DNA from: Candidatus Thorarchaeota archaeon
GTDB lineage: Archaea > Asgardarchaeota > Thorarchaeia > Thorarchaeales > Thorarchaeaceae
NCBI GenBank assembly: GCA_029855935.1
Contig: JAGSHN010000006.1
Coordinates: forward strand, 1-39,942
Reading direction: 5' to 3'
Length of the DNA: 39,942 bases
Shown: positions 7,911 through 16,388 of the stretch, piece by piece
Position numbering within the stretch: position 1 is the stretch's first letter
Layout of the letters: the number at the start of each line of letters is the position of its first letter
Made by a program: the position numbers and the translations under genes
The notes under the pieces: model-generated
The model's database searches: none
Seen by the model: only the letters and a program-made list of their open reading frames with translations
What the model was told of the DNA's origin: nothing

Positions 7911-9191
7911 ATGGATGCCTCAGAGAACGTAGAGGCTCGCGTCGACGGTAGGCTCTGGCGCCTCTCGCTGCTCACGGTCATCAACAGGTTCGCGAACTCC
8001 TTCACCGTCGTCGTCCTGCCCCTCTATGCGTTGGCCATTGGAACAGACGAGGCCTTCTACGGCCTCATGACCTCGGCAGCAGGCTACGTGCAGTCAGGCG
8101 TGCTCTTTCCTGCAGGGACCCTCAGTGACAGGAGGGGCAGAGGGCTGGCTCTCCTCGCAGGTGGGCTCATTGGTGGCGTGGCACTGATACTGCTACCATT
8201 CGCGACGTCGCCTCTCATCGCGCTGTTGACCTATGCCCTCACGGGTGCAGGCACAGGACTGACCGCATCCTCACTGCGTACGCTAATTGCAGACTACACA
8301 GCTAGGGGGTACGACAGGACCAGGTCGTACGGCATTGTTGATACACTTGGGGTCCTCGTTGCAGTCGCTGGGCCCTTCATCGGCGGCTACATACTCGACC
8401 CGCGGATGTTTCCGTGGCTCAGCGAGGAGATGTCGAGGTTCGTAGTGGTATTCCTGATAATGGGGGCGTCCAAGGTCGTCGCAGGCTTTCTTGGACTGAG
8501 CACCGAGATGTGGCTGAGGAGTCACACCACTCAAGGAGACCCACTACCTCGTGCGTCGATCATTGAGCCTGAGCTCTCAGAGCCGCTGACCGAGGAAGAG
8601 CTCCGGCAGAGCCGTGAGATCACTCTACTCTTTGGTCTTGCTCAACTAGTGATGGGCTTCAGTTCGGGGATGGTCGTGCCATATCTCATACCGTGGGTGA
8701 ATGCAGCCTTCAGGCCTGATCCTTTCGTTCTCGGTATGTTGCCGTCGGTCGCCAACATCTCTCTTGCAACTGGTACCCTGTTCGTTGGGCTCACAAGTGA
8801 GAGAGCAGGTAAGATCAAGGTGGTCTTCCTCCTGTATCTCGCGACACCGTTTCTCACAATGGGCCTTGTCTATGCCCCAGCCTTCATCGTCATGGCCGTG
8901 TTCTTCATCAGCCGGATGTCAGTCGCAAACATGGTGCGGCCCGCGACAACGTCCCTCTTTATGGAGGGGGTGAGCACCCGCTACAGAGCGAGAGCCTGGG
9001 CTGTAACACGACTGATGTGGACCTTCTCAAGACAGACAGGCACTCTTCTCACGGCACTGTTGTTGACGCAGGGACTGTTTGGTGGAATCGTCGGGTTTGG
9101 CATCCTCGTCTTTCCCGTTGCGATGATGTTCTATCCGGTGTCTGTGCTACCAATGTGGATTGCAGTGAAACGGATGAGGTCGAGAGCGTAG
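7911..9191 (+). CDS. Major facilitator superfamily transporter
   Basis: 426 aa with about twelve transmembrane segments in two halves joined by a hydrophilic loop (about residues 205-240). The loop between TM2 and TM3 holds the MFS signature in the form GTLSDRRGRGLALLAGG, and the second half has the weaker LTSERAGKIKVV equivalent. The substrate cannot be read from sequence; the family includes drug, sugar and organic-acid carriers driven by ion gradients. The start ATG at 7911 is well supported by GGTGA at 7900-7904, 6 nt upstream, complementary to the archaeal 16S tail. It follows the signal peptidase gene by about 100 bp. Confidence 0.85.
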   Translation: MDASENVEARVDGRLWRLSLLTVINRFANSFTVVVLPLYALAIGTDEAFYGLMTSAAGYVQSGVLFPAGTLSDRRGRGLALLAGGLIGGVALILLPFATSPLIALLTYALTGAGTGLTASSLRTLIADYTARGYDRTRSYGIVDTLGVLVAVAGPFIGGYILDPRMFPWLSEEMSRFVVVFLIMGASKVVAGFLGLSTEMWLRSHTTQGDPLPRASIIEPELSEPLTEEELRQSREITLLFGLAQLVMGFSSGMVVPYLIPWVNAAFRPDPFVLGMLPSVANISLATGTLFVGLTSERAGKIKVVFLLYLATPFLTMGLVYAPAFIVMAVFFISRMSVANMVRPATTSLFMEGVSTRYRARAWAVTRLMWTFSRQTGTLLTALLLTQGLFGGIVGFGILVFPVAMMFYPVSVLPMWIAVKRMRSRA

Positions 9192-9336
9192 ACGCATCGG
9201 CACAACTCTCTTGCGGCCTTTGGCAGGGCAAGCAGTACTGGCGGCGACCGAGCGCGAGCCTGCCACTACGTTCCAGCAAGATTCATTATGTCAGACAGCC
9301 ACTCCCCCACAGACTCTGTTGTTGGGGTTTTGTGAC

Positions 9337-9984
9337 ATGAGAGTACCATCATCGAACCTCGAACTGCTGCCAAGACTCGTTGGTGCGGCCGTGTCCCTGG
9401 TCGCCGCGCTGTTGCTACTCCCCTACGGAGATGGTGTCTTTTCTGCACTGATGTTCATTCCTGCTACGGGAGTAGTGTGCCGCAGACGCGGAGAGACTCA
9501 AGGAGTCGTTTCCTCGAAAAAGGTCGCCCCAAGGACTCCCGTTGTTGAGGAGTGGACGCCAGAGGTTGAAGTACCTCGCGCGGAACTGGTGGAGCTCCCG
9601 ATAGAGACCATAGAGGGCATCGGCCCTGTGTACGGCAAGAGACTTCGGGAGGCTGGGATCGCCACTGTTCAGGACCTGCTGGCCTCAAGGCCAGATGACG
9701 TTGCAAAGATCTGCGATGTCAGCGAGGATGAGGCACAGCGGTGGATTGCAATGAGCCGGTTCTGTTGGCTGCAGAGCATCTCTGAGGAAGATGCCGAGGC
9801 TATTGTCTACGCGGCGGGCATCAGCACCCTGAAGGAGCTGGCCAACGCAGACCCGGAGAGGCTTCTCGCCGATGTCCGGGAGGGCGTCGAGCTTGGCCAC
9901 GTTCAAGTGCCAGAGGGATACGAGTTCACTCTTGAGATGGTCAAGAAATGGATTGATGAGGCGAAAGACCTCACTGAGGAGTGA
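9337..9984 (+). CDS. Membrane-anchored helix-hairpin-helix protein
   Basis: 215 aa. Two closely spaced hydrophobic segments (LVGAAVSLVAALLLLPYG and FSALMFIPATGVV, within residues 11-45) anchor the protein. A linker leads to tandem helix-hairpin-helix units: the first is ETIEGIGPVYGKRLREAG (about residue 88), followed by a second hairpin-like segment SISEEDAEAIVYAAG. HhH units of this type occur in RadA/DUF4332-like proteins and usually bind DNA backbones or proteins, so a membrane-tethered DNA or partner-binding role is possible. The ATG at 9337 is chosen because the earlier TTG (9211) would put 42 unlikely residues before the membrane segments. Confidence 0.6.
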   Translation: MRVPSSNLELLPRLVGAAVSLVAALLLLPYGDGVFSALMFIPATGVVCRRRGETQGVVSSKKVAPRTPVVEEWTPEVEVPRAELVELPIETIEGIGPVYGKRLREAGIATVQDLLASRPDDVAKICDVSEDEAQRWIAMSRFCWLQSISEEDAEAIVYAAGISTLKELANADPERLLADVREGVELGHVQVPEGYEFTLEMVKKWIDEAKDLTEE

Positions 9985-10130
9985 GTACAGCGGACGGGAC
10001 GGGGCGGAATGCCTCGTCCACCAATCTTTCTCAAGTTACTGTTGGTGTGTTCTAGGGTCGGAGTATAGTGCGCATCACAGCAGGGGCAGAGTACCTGTCA
10101 GGCGACTCTCCACACCCGACAGCGAAGCCC

Positions 10131-10137
10131 ATAAATA
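10131..10137 (+). promoter_or_regulatory. TATA box for the KBL-like gene
   Basis: ATAAATA after CCC lies about 70 nt upstream of the start at 10203, implying a leader near 40 nt that includes the GGTGA ribosome binding site at 10192-10196. Confidence 0.5.
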
Positions 10138-10202
10138 GGGACGCCATCCTCGCCGGAGTCGGTCGTGACGCCGTATCAGCGTCAGATAGATGGTGAATGA
10201 AT

Positions 10203-11393
10203 ATGAAACGCGATCCAATTGGCTGGATGAGGGTCGAGTACCAGAAACTGGTCGAGCAGAATCTCGACTGGAAGATTCGTGTTCTGCAGGGGCCGAGCAC
10301 CCCCATTGCGAAAGTTGATGGTGTGGATGTATTGATGCTCTGCACCAACAACTATCTCAACCTGACGAACCATCCCAGGCTCAAGGAGGCCGCCATCAAG
10401 GCCATTGAGAAGTACGGTACTGGCAGTGGCTCTGTTCGTGCCATCGCTGGTACGATGGACATCCACGTTGAGCTGGAACGAAGACTGGCGAAGTTCAAGG
10501 GTGCCGAGGCCTCGCTGGCCTATAGCGCAGGATTCACCGCGAACGAGGGCCTGATTCCGCAGCTCGTGCGTAAGGGCGATGCAATCGTCTCCGACGAGCT
10601 CAATCACGGTTCGATAATTGACGGTGTCAGGCTGACAAAGGCCGACCGGTACGTGTACGACCACTGCGACATGGGATCCCTTGAGCGCGTCCTCAATGAG
10701 GCAGAGAAGAAGAACCCCGAGCGAATTCTCATCATCACCGACGGTGTCTTCTCGATGGACGGCGACATTGCACCGCTCGACGAGATTGTCAAGCTCGGAC
10801 AGGAACACGGTGCGATGATCTATGTCGACGATGCCCACGGGGAGGCAGTCCTCGGAAAGGGCGGTCGCGGGATAGTCTCTCACTTCGGCCTGTCCCACGA
10901 CGAGGTCCACATCGAGATGGGCACCTTCTCCAAGGCCTTCGGTGTGATGGGCGGACATGTCTCCGGCAGTCAGGACATGGTCAACTATGCCTACAACAAG
11001 AGCCGTTCTTGGTTGCTGAGCGCTTCTCATCCGCCTGCCACGGCTGCAGCGTGCATCGCTGCCATCGATGTGCTCGAGACCGAGCCTGAGCACGTCAAGA
11101 CGCTCTGGGAGAACAGAGAATACTTCGTAAAGGGCGTCCAAGAGATGGGATATGACACTGGCAGGAGCCAGACACCCATCGTGCCCGTGATCGTCGGCGA
11201 GAGCTCCAAGGCTGTCGCCCTGAGCGATGGGCTGTACGGAGAGGGAATCCTCGCACTACCCATTGTGTATCCAATGGTGGCCAAGGACGCAGCCCGCATC
11301 CGCAACATCATGAACTCGGGTCTCACGAGAGAGCATCTTGACAGGGCCCTTGACGCCTACGAGAAGGTAGGAAAGAAGCTGGGGCTCATCTAG
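10203..11393 (+). CDS. kbl: 2-amino-3-ketobutyrate CoA ligase-like PLP enzyme (alpha-oxoamine synthase family)
   Basis: Fold-type I PLP enzyme, about 396 aa, of the family that includes glycine C-acetyltransferase (KBL), 8-amino-7-oxononanoate synthase and serine palmitoyltransferase. Visible landmarks: NNYLNLTNHPRLKEA near the N-terminus, SDELNHGSIIDGVRL (His135, stacks on PLP), YVDDAHGEAVLGKGGRGIV (Asp209/210 and His212) and GTFSKAFGVMGGHVSG with the Schiff-base Lys244. KBL, which joins with threonine dehydrogenase in threonine breakdown, is the favoured call, but family members are hard to separate and no biotin or threonine dehydrogenase gene is adjacent. ATG 10203 is preferred to ATG 10197 because GGTGA at 10192-10196 is 6 nt upstream. 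Confidence 0.82.
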   Translation: MKRDPIGWMRVEYQKLVEQNLDWKIRVLQGPSTPIAKVDGVDVLMLCTNNYLNLTNHPRLKEAAIKAIEKYGTGSGSVRAIAGTMDIHVELERRLAKFKGAEASLAYSAGFTANEGLIPQLVRKGDAIVSDELNHGSIIDGVRLTKADRYVYDHCDMGSLERVLNEAEKKNPERILIITDGVFSMDGDIAPLDEIVKLGQEHGAMIYVDDAHGEAVLGKGGRGIVSHFGLSHDEVHIEMGTFSKAFGVMGGHVSGSQDMVNYAYNKSRSWLLSASHPPATAAACIAAIDVLETEPEHVKTLWENREYFVKGVQEMGYDTGRSQTPIVPVIVGESSKAVALSDGLYGEGILALPIVYPMVAKDAARIRNIMNSGLTREHLDRALDAYEKVGKKLGLI

Positions 11394-11418
11394 TAGTGAG
11401 TAGTAGACTCAAGAGAGC

Positions 11419-11445
11419 GGGGAACGCCCATCTGGGTGTTCTCCC
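11419..11445 (+). terminator. Hairpin terminator after the KBL-like gene
   Basis: GGGGAACGCCCA-TC-TGGGTGTTCTCCC forms a long stem with one bulge, about 25 nt past the stop at 11393. A T-rich patch (CTTTTGTC) follows. Confidence 0.45.
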
Positions 11446-11614
11446 ATTCTGACTTTTGTCTTCATTGTGCTCTGGGTTGCGCACATCTACTCTGAACAGA
11501 GATCTTGCCATCCCACCGCGCAGGAACGCTCCTATGTGACGCATGTGCGAAGCCGCATCCTCTACACCGGGACTACTGTTGACACTTATCTACACATCTG
11601 CGGTATCTGGGGGT

Positions 11615-11839
11615 ATGACAGAACATCAGGACATGGCAAGTGTGCTGAGAGAGGCCGCCGAACGCAACACCAGGCTGAGATTCTTCTGCACAAACATGTC
11701 AATAATGGCCGAGGGAAGAGTGGCCTATGTCACCGAGGGAATCGTGGCACTCTACCATCGGGACGAAGAGGAGCCCGACGAGTTCCTGCGCCTCAACCAG
11801 ATAGTGAAGGTGCAGAAGCTCACCGAGCCGAGGTACTAG
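11615..11839 (+). CDS. Small hypothetical protein
   Basis: 74 aa and not recognised. After a short helix (ASVLREAAERN) it is a run of strand-like segments (TRLRFFCTNMSIM, GRVAYVTEGIVALYH, EFLRLNQIVKVQKL) separated by an acidic turn (RDEEEPDE). This resembles a small beta-barrel, such as an Sm-like fold, but no signature proves it. Start at 11615 is preceded closely by GGGGG; an ATG at 11633 is the alternative. It stands alone between the KBL-like gene and the convergent exchanger gene. Confidence 0.5.
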   Translation: MTEHQDMASVLREAAERNTRLRFFCTNMSIMAEGRVAYVTEGIVALYHRDEEEPDEFLRLNQIVKVQKLTEPRY

Positions 11840-11871
11840 ACCCGCAGGTTGTGGCAGCCGACTATCGTCGC

Positions 11872-13050
11872 TCAGTGACCGGGACCGATCGGCGTCAACG
11901 GGTATGTGCCCCACACAAGCAGGATGTAGAGCATCATCACAAAGACCGCTATCATAGCTACCGACTCGAGAACGTTGACCTTCGCATCATCTGTTATCGT
12001 CACTCGCAGAATGGACAGTGACGGGAACGCGAAGACCAAGAGTACGACTGAGAAGAGGTCGATTGGGAGAACTTGGGTGACTCCGAACACAAGCGCCACG
12101 ATCCCGCTGACTATCAGTGTATATCCGAAAATGACGAAGAAGACCTGCACAATGCCGCCAAAGGCGTTTGACAGAGCGACCTCAATCCTCTCCTTTCGGT
12201 GACTGCTGGCCACAATCACGTACTCAGGGGCTCCACCGAACAGGACAAGGAGCAGTGCGGCGTGGATGAAGTTGAGGTGCTGTACCTCTGTTGCCCACTC
12301 TGCGAAGCCGGCAAGCGCCTCTCCACCAATCAGCGCCCCAGCGGCGGCAACCAGCAGGGTCAGCGCAAGAGTCTTGGACGACATCCTGTGCTCCGGCACG
12401 TGACAGACCATACCCTCGTCAGAGGAGTCCGGCTCACATTTCCCGTAGTACTTTGTTATCCTGTAGAGGTAGGTGATGAAGACAGCCACAAGACAGAGCC
12501 CGAACATGATGAGCTCACCGGCATCGAGGCTCTGCGGCAGGACGGGGTTCGCTAGTGAGAAGACAAACAGCATCAGCATAGAGAGTCCCACTGAGAGACT
12601 GATGACGGCGCCCATAGCCAGGAGGTCGGAACCGACCCACGTGATGGCATCAGGCAACGTGAAGTTCCCCCGCTCGTCCTTTGGCAGTGCAAGTGTGTAC
12701 ACCGCGAAAACGAGAGAGTTCATGAATATGGTCGCCAGAGCGAGCACCCACGCCATCTCGAACTGGTGCGCCAGCAGTAGAAAGGTCAGGACAGAGAGCT
12801 CGGGAATCGTGCTTGCAAGACTGGCATAGATACCTGACACGTAGTCGGTGAGGTTCTTGTTCTGAGATATACCCTCTACAGAGATCACAAAGGCCTCGCT
12901 TGCACCAGCAATTACCATCACACCAGCCACAAGGTCGATGACACGCAGAACAGCGACAGGAAAGGCTGAAACGAATGTCTCGACACCCATCACAGCAAAC
13001 ACTACGGCAACGCCAATGACGTAGGACACCTGCCATGTCGCAGGACGCAT
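11872..13050 (-). CDS. CaCA-family sodium/calcium (cation) exchanger
   Basis: 392 aa with about eleven transmembrane segments in two inverted halves. It carries the two alpha-repeats of the Ca2+/cation antiporter superfamily. Repeat 1 is GASEAF plus ASLASTIPEL (Ser80-Glu84). Repeat 2 is FGGAPEYVIV plus VALSNAFGGIVQ. The paired acidic residues in these repeats coordinate the transported ion. A hydrophilic central loop (about residues 205-235, YYGKCEPDSSDEG...) separates the halves. It would move calcium or another cation across the membrane in exchange for sodium or protons. The ATG at 13050 is supported by a TATA element 40 nt upstream. Divergent from pyrophosphatase. Confidence 0.82.
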   Translation of the reverse strand: MRPATWQVSYVIGVAVVFAVMGVETFVSAFPVAVLRVIDLVAGVMVIAGASEAFVISVEGISQNKNLTDYVSGIYASLASTIPELSVLTFLLLAHQFEMAWVLALATIFMNSLVFAVYTLALPKDERGNFTLPDAITWVGSDLLAMGAVISLSVGLSMLMLFVFSLANPVLPQSLDAGELIMFGLCLVAVFITYLYRITKYYGKCEPDSSDEGMVCHVPEHRMSSKTLALTLLVAAAGALIGGEALAGFAEWATEVQHLNFIHAALLLVLFGGAPEYVIVASSHRKERIEVALSNAFGGIVQVFFVIFGYTLIVSGIVALVFGVTQVLPIDLFSVVLLVFAFPSLSILRVTITDDAKVNVLESVAMIAVFVMMLYILLVWGTYPLTPIGPGH

Positions 13051-13084
13051 TCAATCAGCACCCTCGCGGAGGCCCACCGGGAGG

Positions 13085-13097
13085 CCAGATAAAGATT
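13085..13097 (-). promoter_or_regulatory. TATA box for the cation exchanger
   Basis: The minus strand reads AATCTTTATCTGG, a TATA-type element about 40 nt upstream of the ATG at 13050. Confidence 0.45.
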
Positions 13098-13235
13098 GGG
13101 GACGGGGACTCCAATCCCGCGATTGGCCGTTGGGGAGTTGATACAGAGACGTATCTCTTCGCCGCGGGCGCACAACGGGTACTGACGGGAAGCCTCATTA
13201 GTCAAGCCGTTGTCGGGATACGCCGGGCAACACCT

Positions 13236-13760
13236 ATGGTCAACTATCTGAGAGACATTCCGCCCGGTCCGGACCCGCCTCGTGAGATCAACGTCGTCAT
13301 CGAGATGACGCGGGCCTCGAAGAACAAGTATGAGTACGACACCGAGCTGAACGTGTTCAGGCTGGACAGGGTCCTGTACACATTCGCGCCCTTCGACTAT
13401 GGATTCATCCCACGAACACTTGACCACGATGGCGACCCCCTAGACGTGGTCCTGTTCATCAACGAACCGACATTCACGTCGTGCCTCGTTCACGCACGTC
13501 CGATAGGCATCATGGAGATGGACGATAGTGGAAAGATTGACGACAAGATAATCGCAGTTTCCGTGAAGGACCCCTACTACCGCGACGTCAAGACCCTGAT
13601 GGATGTCCCTAGAAGCCTGATGGAGGAGCTGAGACACTTCTATGCAACATACAAGATTCAAGAGGGCGCCCACACGGAGGTGCGCAAGTTTAGGGAGCTG
13701 AAGGACGCCTACGACTCAATCAACAGATGCATCGAGGACTTCGAGAAGGCCAACAGATAG
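13236..13760 (+). CDS. ppa: Inorganic pyrophosphatase, family I
   Basis: Soluble cytoplasmic enzyme hydrolysing pyrophosphate to phosphate, which pulls biosynthetic reactions forward. The 174-aa protein has the family I landmarks: EINVVIEMTRASKNKYEYD, RVLYTFAPFDYGFIPRTL, the signature DHDGDPLDVV (Asp65, Asp67, Asp70 bind metals), and DDKIIAVSVKDPYY (Asp102/103, Lys104). Length fits the usual ~175 aa. The reading frame is open upstream to 13035, but that extension is unlike the family; the ATG at 13236 aligns with known starts (MVNYLRDIPPGP). Confidence 0.93.
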   Translation: MVNYLRDIPPGPDPPREINVVIEMTRASKNKYEYDTELNVFRLDRVLYTFAPFDYGFIPRTLDHDGDPLDVVLFINEPTFTSCLVHARPIGIMEMDDSGKIDDKIIAVSVKDPYYRDVKTLMDVPRSLMEELRHFYATYKIQEGAHTEVRKFRELKDAYDSINRCIEDFEKANR

Positions 13761-13786
13761 AGTTGGTTGCGGCCTGGTGACCATTC

Positions 13787-14809
13787 TCAGAGCACGTAGT
13801 CGAGCAGGGTCTCGACGTCCTCCGTCCGTTGCCGCGAGTACTCTACATACGTGGGATTGATGTCAATGCCGATGTAGTGCCGGCCCAGCTTCCTGGCTAC
13901 CGCAGTTGTGGTCCCGCTCCCAACGAAGGGATCGAGCACCACTCCGTCCGGGGGCGACAGCAACAGAATCAGCTGCGCGACGACAAACTCAGGAAATATC
14001 GCGGGATGACCCACGCCCTTGATCGTCTCAACGGGGCATTCGATGACATCCCTCTTGATGTGCTCCCCGCGGATACGGATGATGGTGAAGCCCTTTCGCT
14101 CCATCTGTATTGCTCTGCCCCCGCTCTGACCGCCAAAGGCCGGCGCGTGAATGCCACGTATCTTCATCCTGAACCCTGCTATCTCTCCCCGCCGCACCTC
14201 ATCAATGACCTGCTCCAACTCCCTTCGCGCCTGCGCCTTCTGCTCCTCGGACAGGTCGCTCCGCTCGATCAGTGACAAGTAGCGTGTGCCGAGCCGCCCG
14301 CCGTTCTTTGCCCGCTTTCGCAGCAAGCCGTGAAGAGCCATATACGCATCAAGGTTGTAGTAGTACTCATCCGATTTGACAAAGTCAAAGAATGGCTCGG
14401 TCGCGCTGACAAGGCGACGCCTGAACTGGCGGGGTGTCGGGTTCATCTTCACCCACGTTATCGTATTGATTAGCCTGACGGGCTGGGACTTGAGAACGGC
14501 CGTGGCGAATCGCCACGGGACCAGCAGGAGTGAGCCGTCCATGTATTTGTCGCCAAGGTTGAAGACTATGTGACCATCCTCCGTGAGGATTCGTACGCAC
14601 TCTGCGAAGACTGAGAGGAGCCGCTCGACATACTCGTCAAGAGAGTCCTCATTGCCAATCGCACCATCGACCCCATAGTCGCGTTGCTGATAGTACGGAG
14701 GTGATGTCAGAACAAGATTGACGCTGCGGTCTGGAATTCTCTGCAGCACAGTCAGACTATCACCGACCACGATACTATCCACAGGAAGGTCTTCAGAGTG
14801 GTTCACCAC
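13787..14809 (-). CDS. Beta-class DNA methyltransferase (likely N4-cytosine)
   Basis: SAM-dependent DNA amino-methyltransferase, 340 aa. Catalytic motif IV is TSPPYYQQRDYG (residues 35-46) near the N-terminus and the SAM-binding motif I is DPFVGSGTTTAVARKLGR (293-310) near the C-terminus, which is the beta order (IV before I). The SPPY form is typical of m4C enzymes, though some m6A enzymes carry it. GHPAIFPEFV just before motif I is also characteristic. The middle (about 125-260) is the likely target-recognition region. The start is a GTG at 14809 followed by another GTG. No nuclease is adjacent; the divergent neighbour is an ATPase with a nuclease-like tail. Confidence 0.85.
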   Translation of the reverse strand: MVNHSEDLPVDSIVVGDSLTVLQRIPDRSVNLVLTSPPYYQQRDYGVDGAIGNEDSLDEYVERLLSVFAECVRILTEDGHIVFNLGDKYMDGSLLLVPWRFATAVLKSQPVRLINTITWVKMNPTPRQFRRRLVSATEPFFDFVKSDEYYYNLDAYMALHGLLRKRAKNGGRLGTRYLSLIERSDLSEEQKAQARRELEQVIDEVRRGEIAGFRMKIRGIHAPAFGGQSGGRAIQMERKGFTIIRIRGEHIKRDVIECPVETIKGVGHPAIFPEFVVAQLILLLSPPDGVVLDPFVGSGTTTAVARKLGRHYIGIDINPTYVEYSRQRTEDVETLLDYVL

Positions 14810-14941
14810 TGTCTTGTCCGCCCTACTCTCTGGTGGGCGTCCGTCAAAGACGCGTCACTCATAAGTCATTGCCCCGGGTGGCACTAGAGGGGCAGCCCCA
14901 CATACAGTATGCTTATGTGTGGTAGGCAGATTAGTCTACTT

Positions 14942-16303
14942 ATGTTACCACATTTCGTCGACAGGGAACGCGAACTTGAGTTCCTTGAGTCAATTTATAG
15001 AGAGAGTGGATTCAACCTTGTAGTGCTGTATGGTAGGCGAAGAGTGGGCAAGACAGAGCTGATAAGGAAGTTCATAGAGAAAAAACGCGGCTGCTACGTA
15101 CTCCTGACCAATGAGAGCGTCAGAGAAAACCTGGGGTACGTCAAGGAGGGACTTGCCAAAGCGCTAGGCAAAGACCACTACAGAATCCTTGAAGTCGACA
15201 GCTTCTACCAGTTGTTCAGAGCAGTCGAGTTTGATGAGGACAGAATCATCATCGCACTCGACGAATTCCCCTATCTGCTTGAGCTGAACAGGGGCCTCCT
15301 CTCGACCTTTCAGAAGATCGTCGACGAGATACTGAGTAGAACAAACGTGATGTTGATTCTGTGCGGGTCGTCGATGTCGATGATGGAAAACGAGGTCCTT
15401 GGGTACCGAAGCCCCCTGTACGGAAGACGAGTCAGGGCCTGGAAGGTTCAGCCTTTCACTTTCGACACGGTATACTCAATCATCGGAGACATCGAAGAGG
15501 CCGCCAAGGTCTTTTTCACCTTTGGAAACATACCGTACTACCTGTCATTGTACGACCAACGCACATCGCTCGAGAAAAACATCAGAGAAACAATACTGAC
15601 AAAGGGTGCACCGCTGTATGACGAGCCCCTCATTCTCCTACGGCAGGAGTTCCGCCAAGCAAGGACGTACCAAGTCATTTTGAAGTACATCTCACTGGGA
15701 TATAGGTCATTGGGAAAGCTCTGCTCGGCGACCGGGATGGACAGGAGTAATCTGAGCAAGTACCTCTCGACTCTGATTGAGATGGGAATAGTGGAACACG
15801 TTCTCCCATTCGGAAGACGCCGCGGAGGAATATACGAGATCTCGGACCCCTTCGTCGACTTCTGGTTCCGGTACGTCGCTCCACATCGCAGTGCCCTTGA
15901 GATTGGAGATGTAGACACCGTCTTGGGCGCATTTCGTAGTGACCAAGATAGATACTTCGGCCATAGATTTGAGCGACTCGTGTTAGAATTGCTTGAGAGA
16001 AAGACATTTCCCGAGCTGGCGATGTACGGCGAGTTTTCTAGGTGGTGGCACAAGGGCGAAGAGATTGACATTGTCGGTCGTCGTGGTGACTCTCTCCTCT
16101 TGTGTGAGTGTAAGTGGGGGCAGAGAGTTGACGGAAAAGAGCTTCTCAACAGGCTGAGGGAAAAGGCCTCCTCTCTGCATTGGGACGAGGAGTTGGAATA
16201 CGCGCTGTTTGCAAGATCCTTCACGACTCGGCCTGAAGGTGCCCACGTCTACAGCTTCGGGGAGATCGAGGAGAGACTCTCGGCCGCCGCAAAACACGAT
16301 TGA
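14942..16303 (+). CDS. Archaeal ATPase with DUF234/PD-(D/E)XK-like C-terminus
   Basis: STAND/AAA-like ATPase of the archaeal ATPase_2 family, 453 aa. It starts with the family's hallmark FVDRERELEFLESIY, then Walker A YGRRRVGKTEL (residues 31-38) and Walker B IIIALDEFPYL (Asp107, Glu108). A winged helix follows (SLGKLCSATGMDRSNLSKYL... LIEMGIVEHV). The last ~100 residues match the DUF234 type: EEIDIVGRRGDSLLLCECKWG has Asp376, Glu389 and Lys391 in the spacing of a PD-(D/E)XK nuclease. Role unknown in general; such proteins are abundant and expanded in archaea and are sometimes linked to mobile DNA or defence. The start at 14942 is preferred over ATG 14909 or 14915 because an AT-rich element (CATACAGTATGC) lies about 35 nt upstream. 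Confidence 0.82.
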   Translation: MLPHFVDRERELEFLESIYRESGFNLVVLYGRRRVGKTELIRKFIEKKRGCYVLLTNESVRENLGYVKEGLAKALGKDHYRILEVDSFYQLFRAVEFDEDRIIIALDEFPYLLELNRGLLSTFQKIVDEILSRTNVMLILCGSSMSMMENEVLGYRSPLYGRRVRAWKVQPFTFDTVYSIIGDIEEAAKVFFTFGNIPYYLSLYDQRTSLEKNIRETILTKGAPLYDEPLILLRQEFRQARTYQVILKYISLGYRSLGKLCSATGMDRSNLSKYLSTLIEMGIVEHVLPFGRRRGGIYEISDPFVDFWFRYVAPHRSALEIGDVDTVLGAFRSDQDRYFGHRFERLVLELLERKTFPELAMYGEFSRWWHKGEEIDIVGRRGDSLLLCECKWGQRVDGKELLNRLREKASSLHWDEELEYALFARSFTTRPEGAHVYSFGEIEERLSAAAKHD

Positions 16304-16388
16304 TGCCGTCAGGTCTGCGGACCAGCGGCCCGGCGCATACCAGAATCATTTTCTGCGTAGAGACCAGTGCTCATTGCAGTGTGGGAGA

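Noticed and set aside
10182-11141. Long minus-strand reading frame (319 codons) opposite the KBL-like gene
   Set aside because: It is the antisense shadow of a strongly conserved PLP enzyme in GC-rich DNA; its translation has no family features.
13035-13235. 67-residue N-terminal extension of pyrophosphatase
   Set aside because: Not found in the family, low-complexity start, and it overlaps the divergent gene start; ATG 13236 matches family starts.
15538-16224. Minus-strand frame of 228 codons opposite the ATPase gene
   Set aside because: Ser- and Arg-rich translation typical of an antisense frame; the sense strand encodes a complete ATPase.
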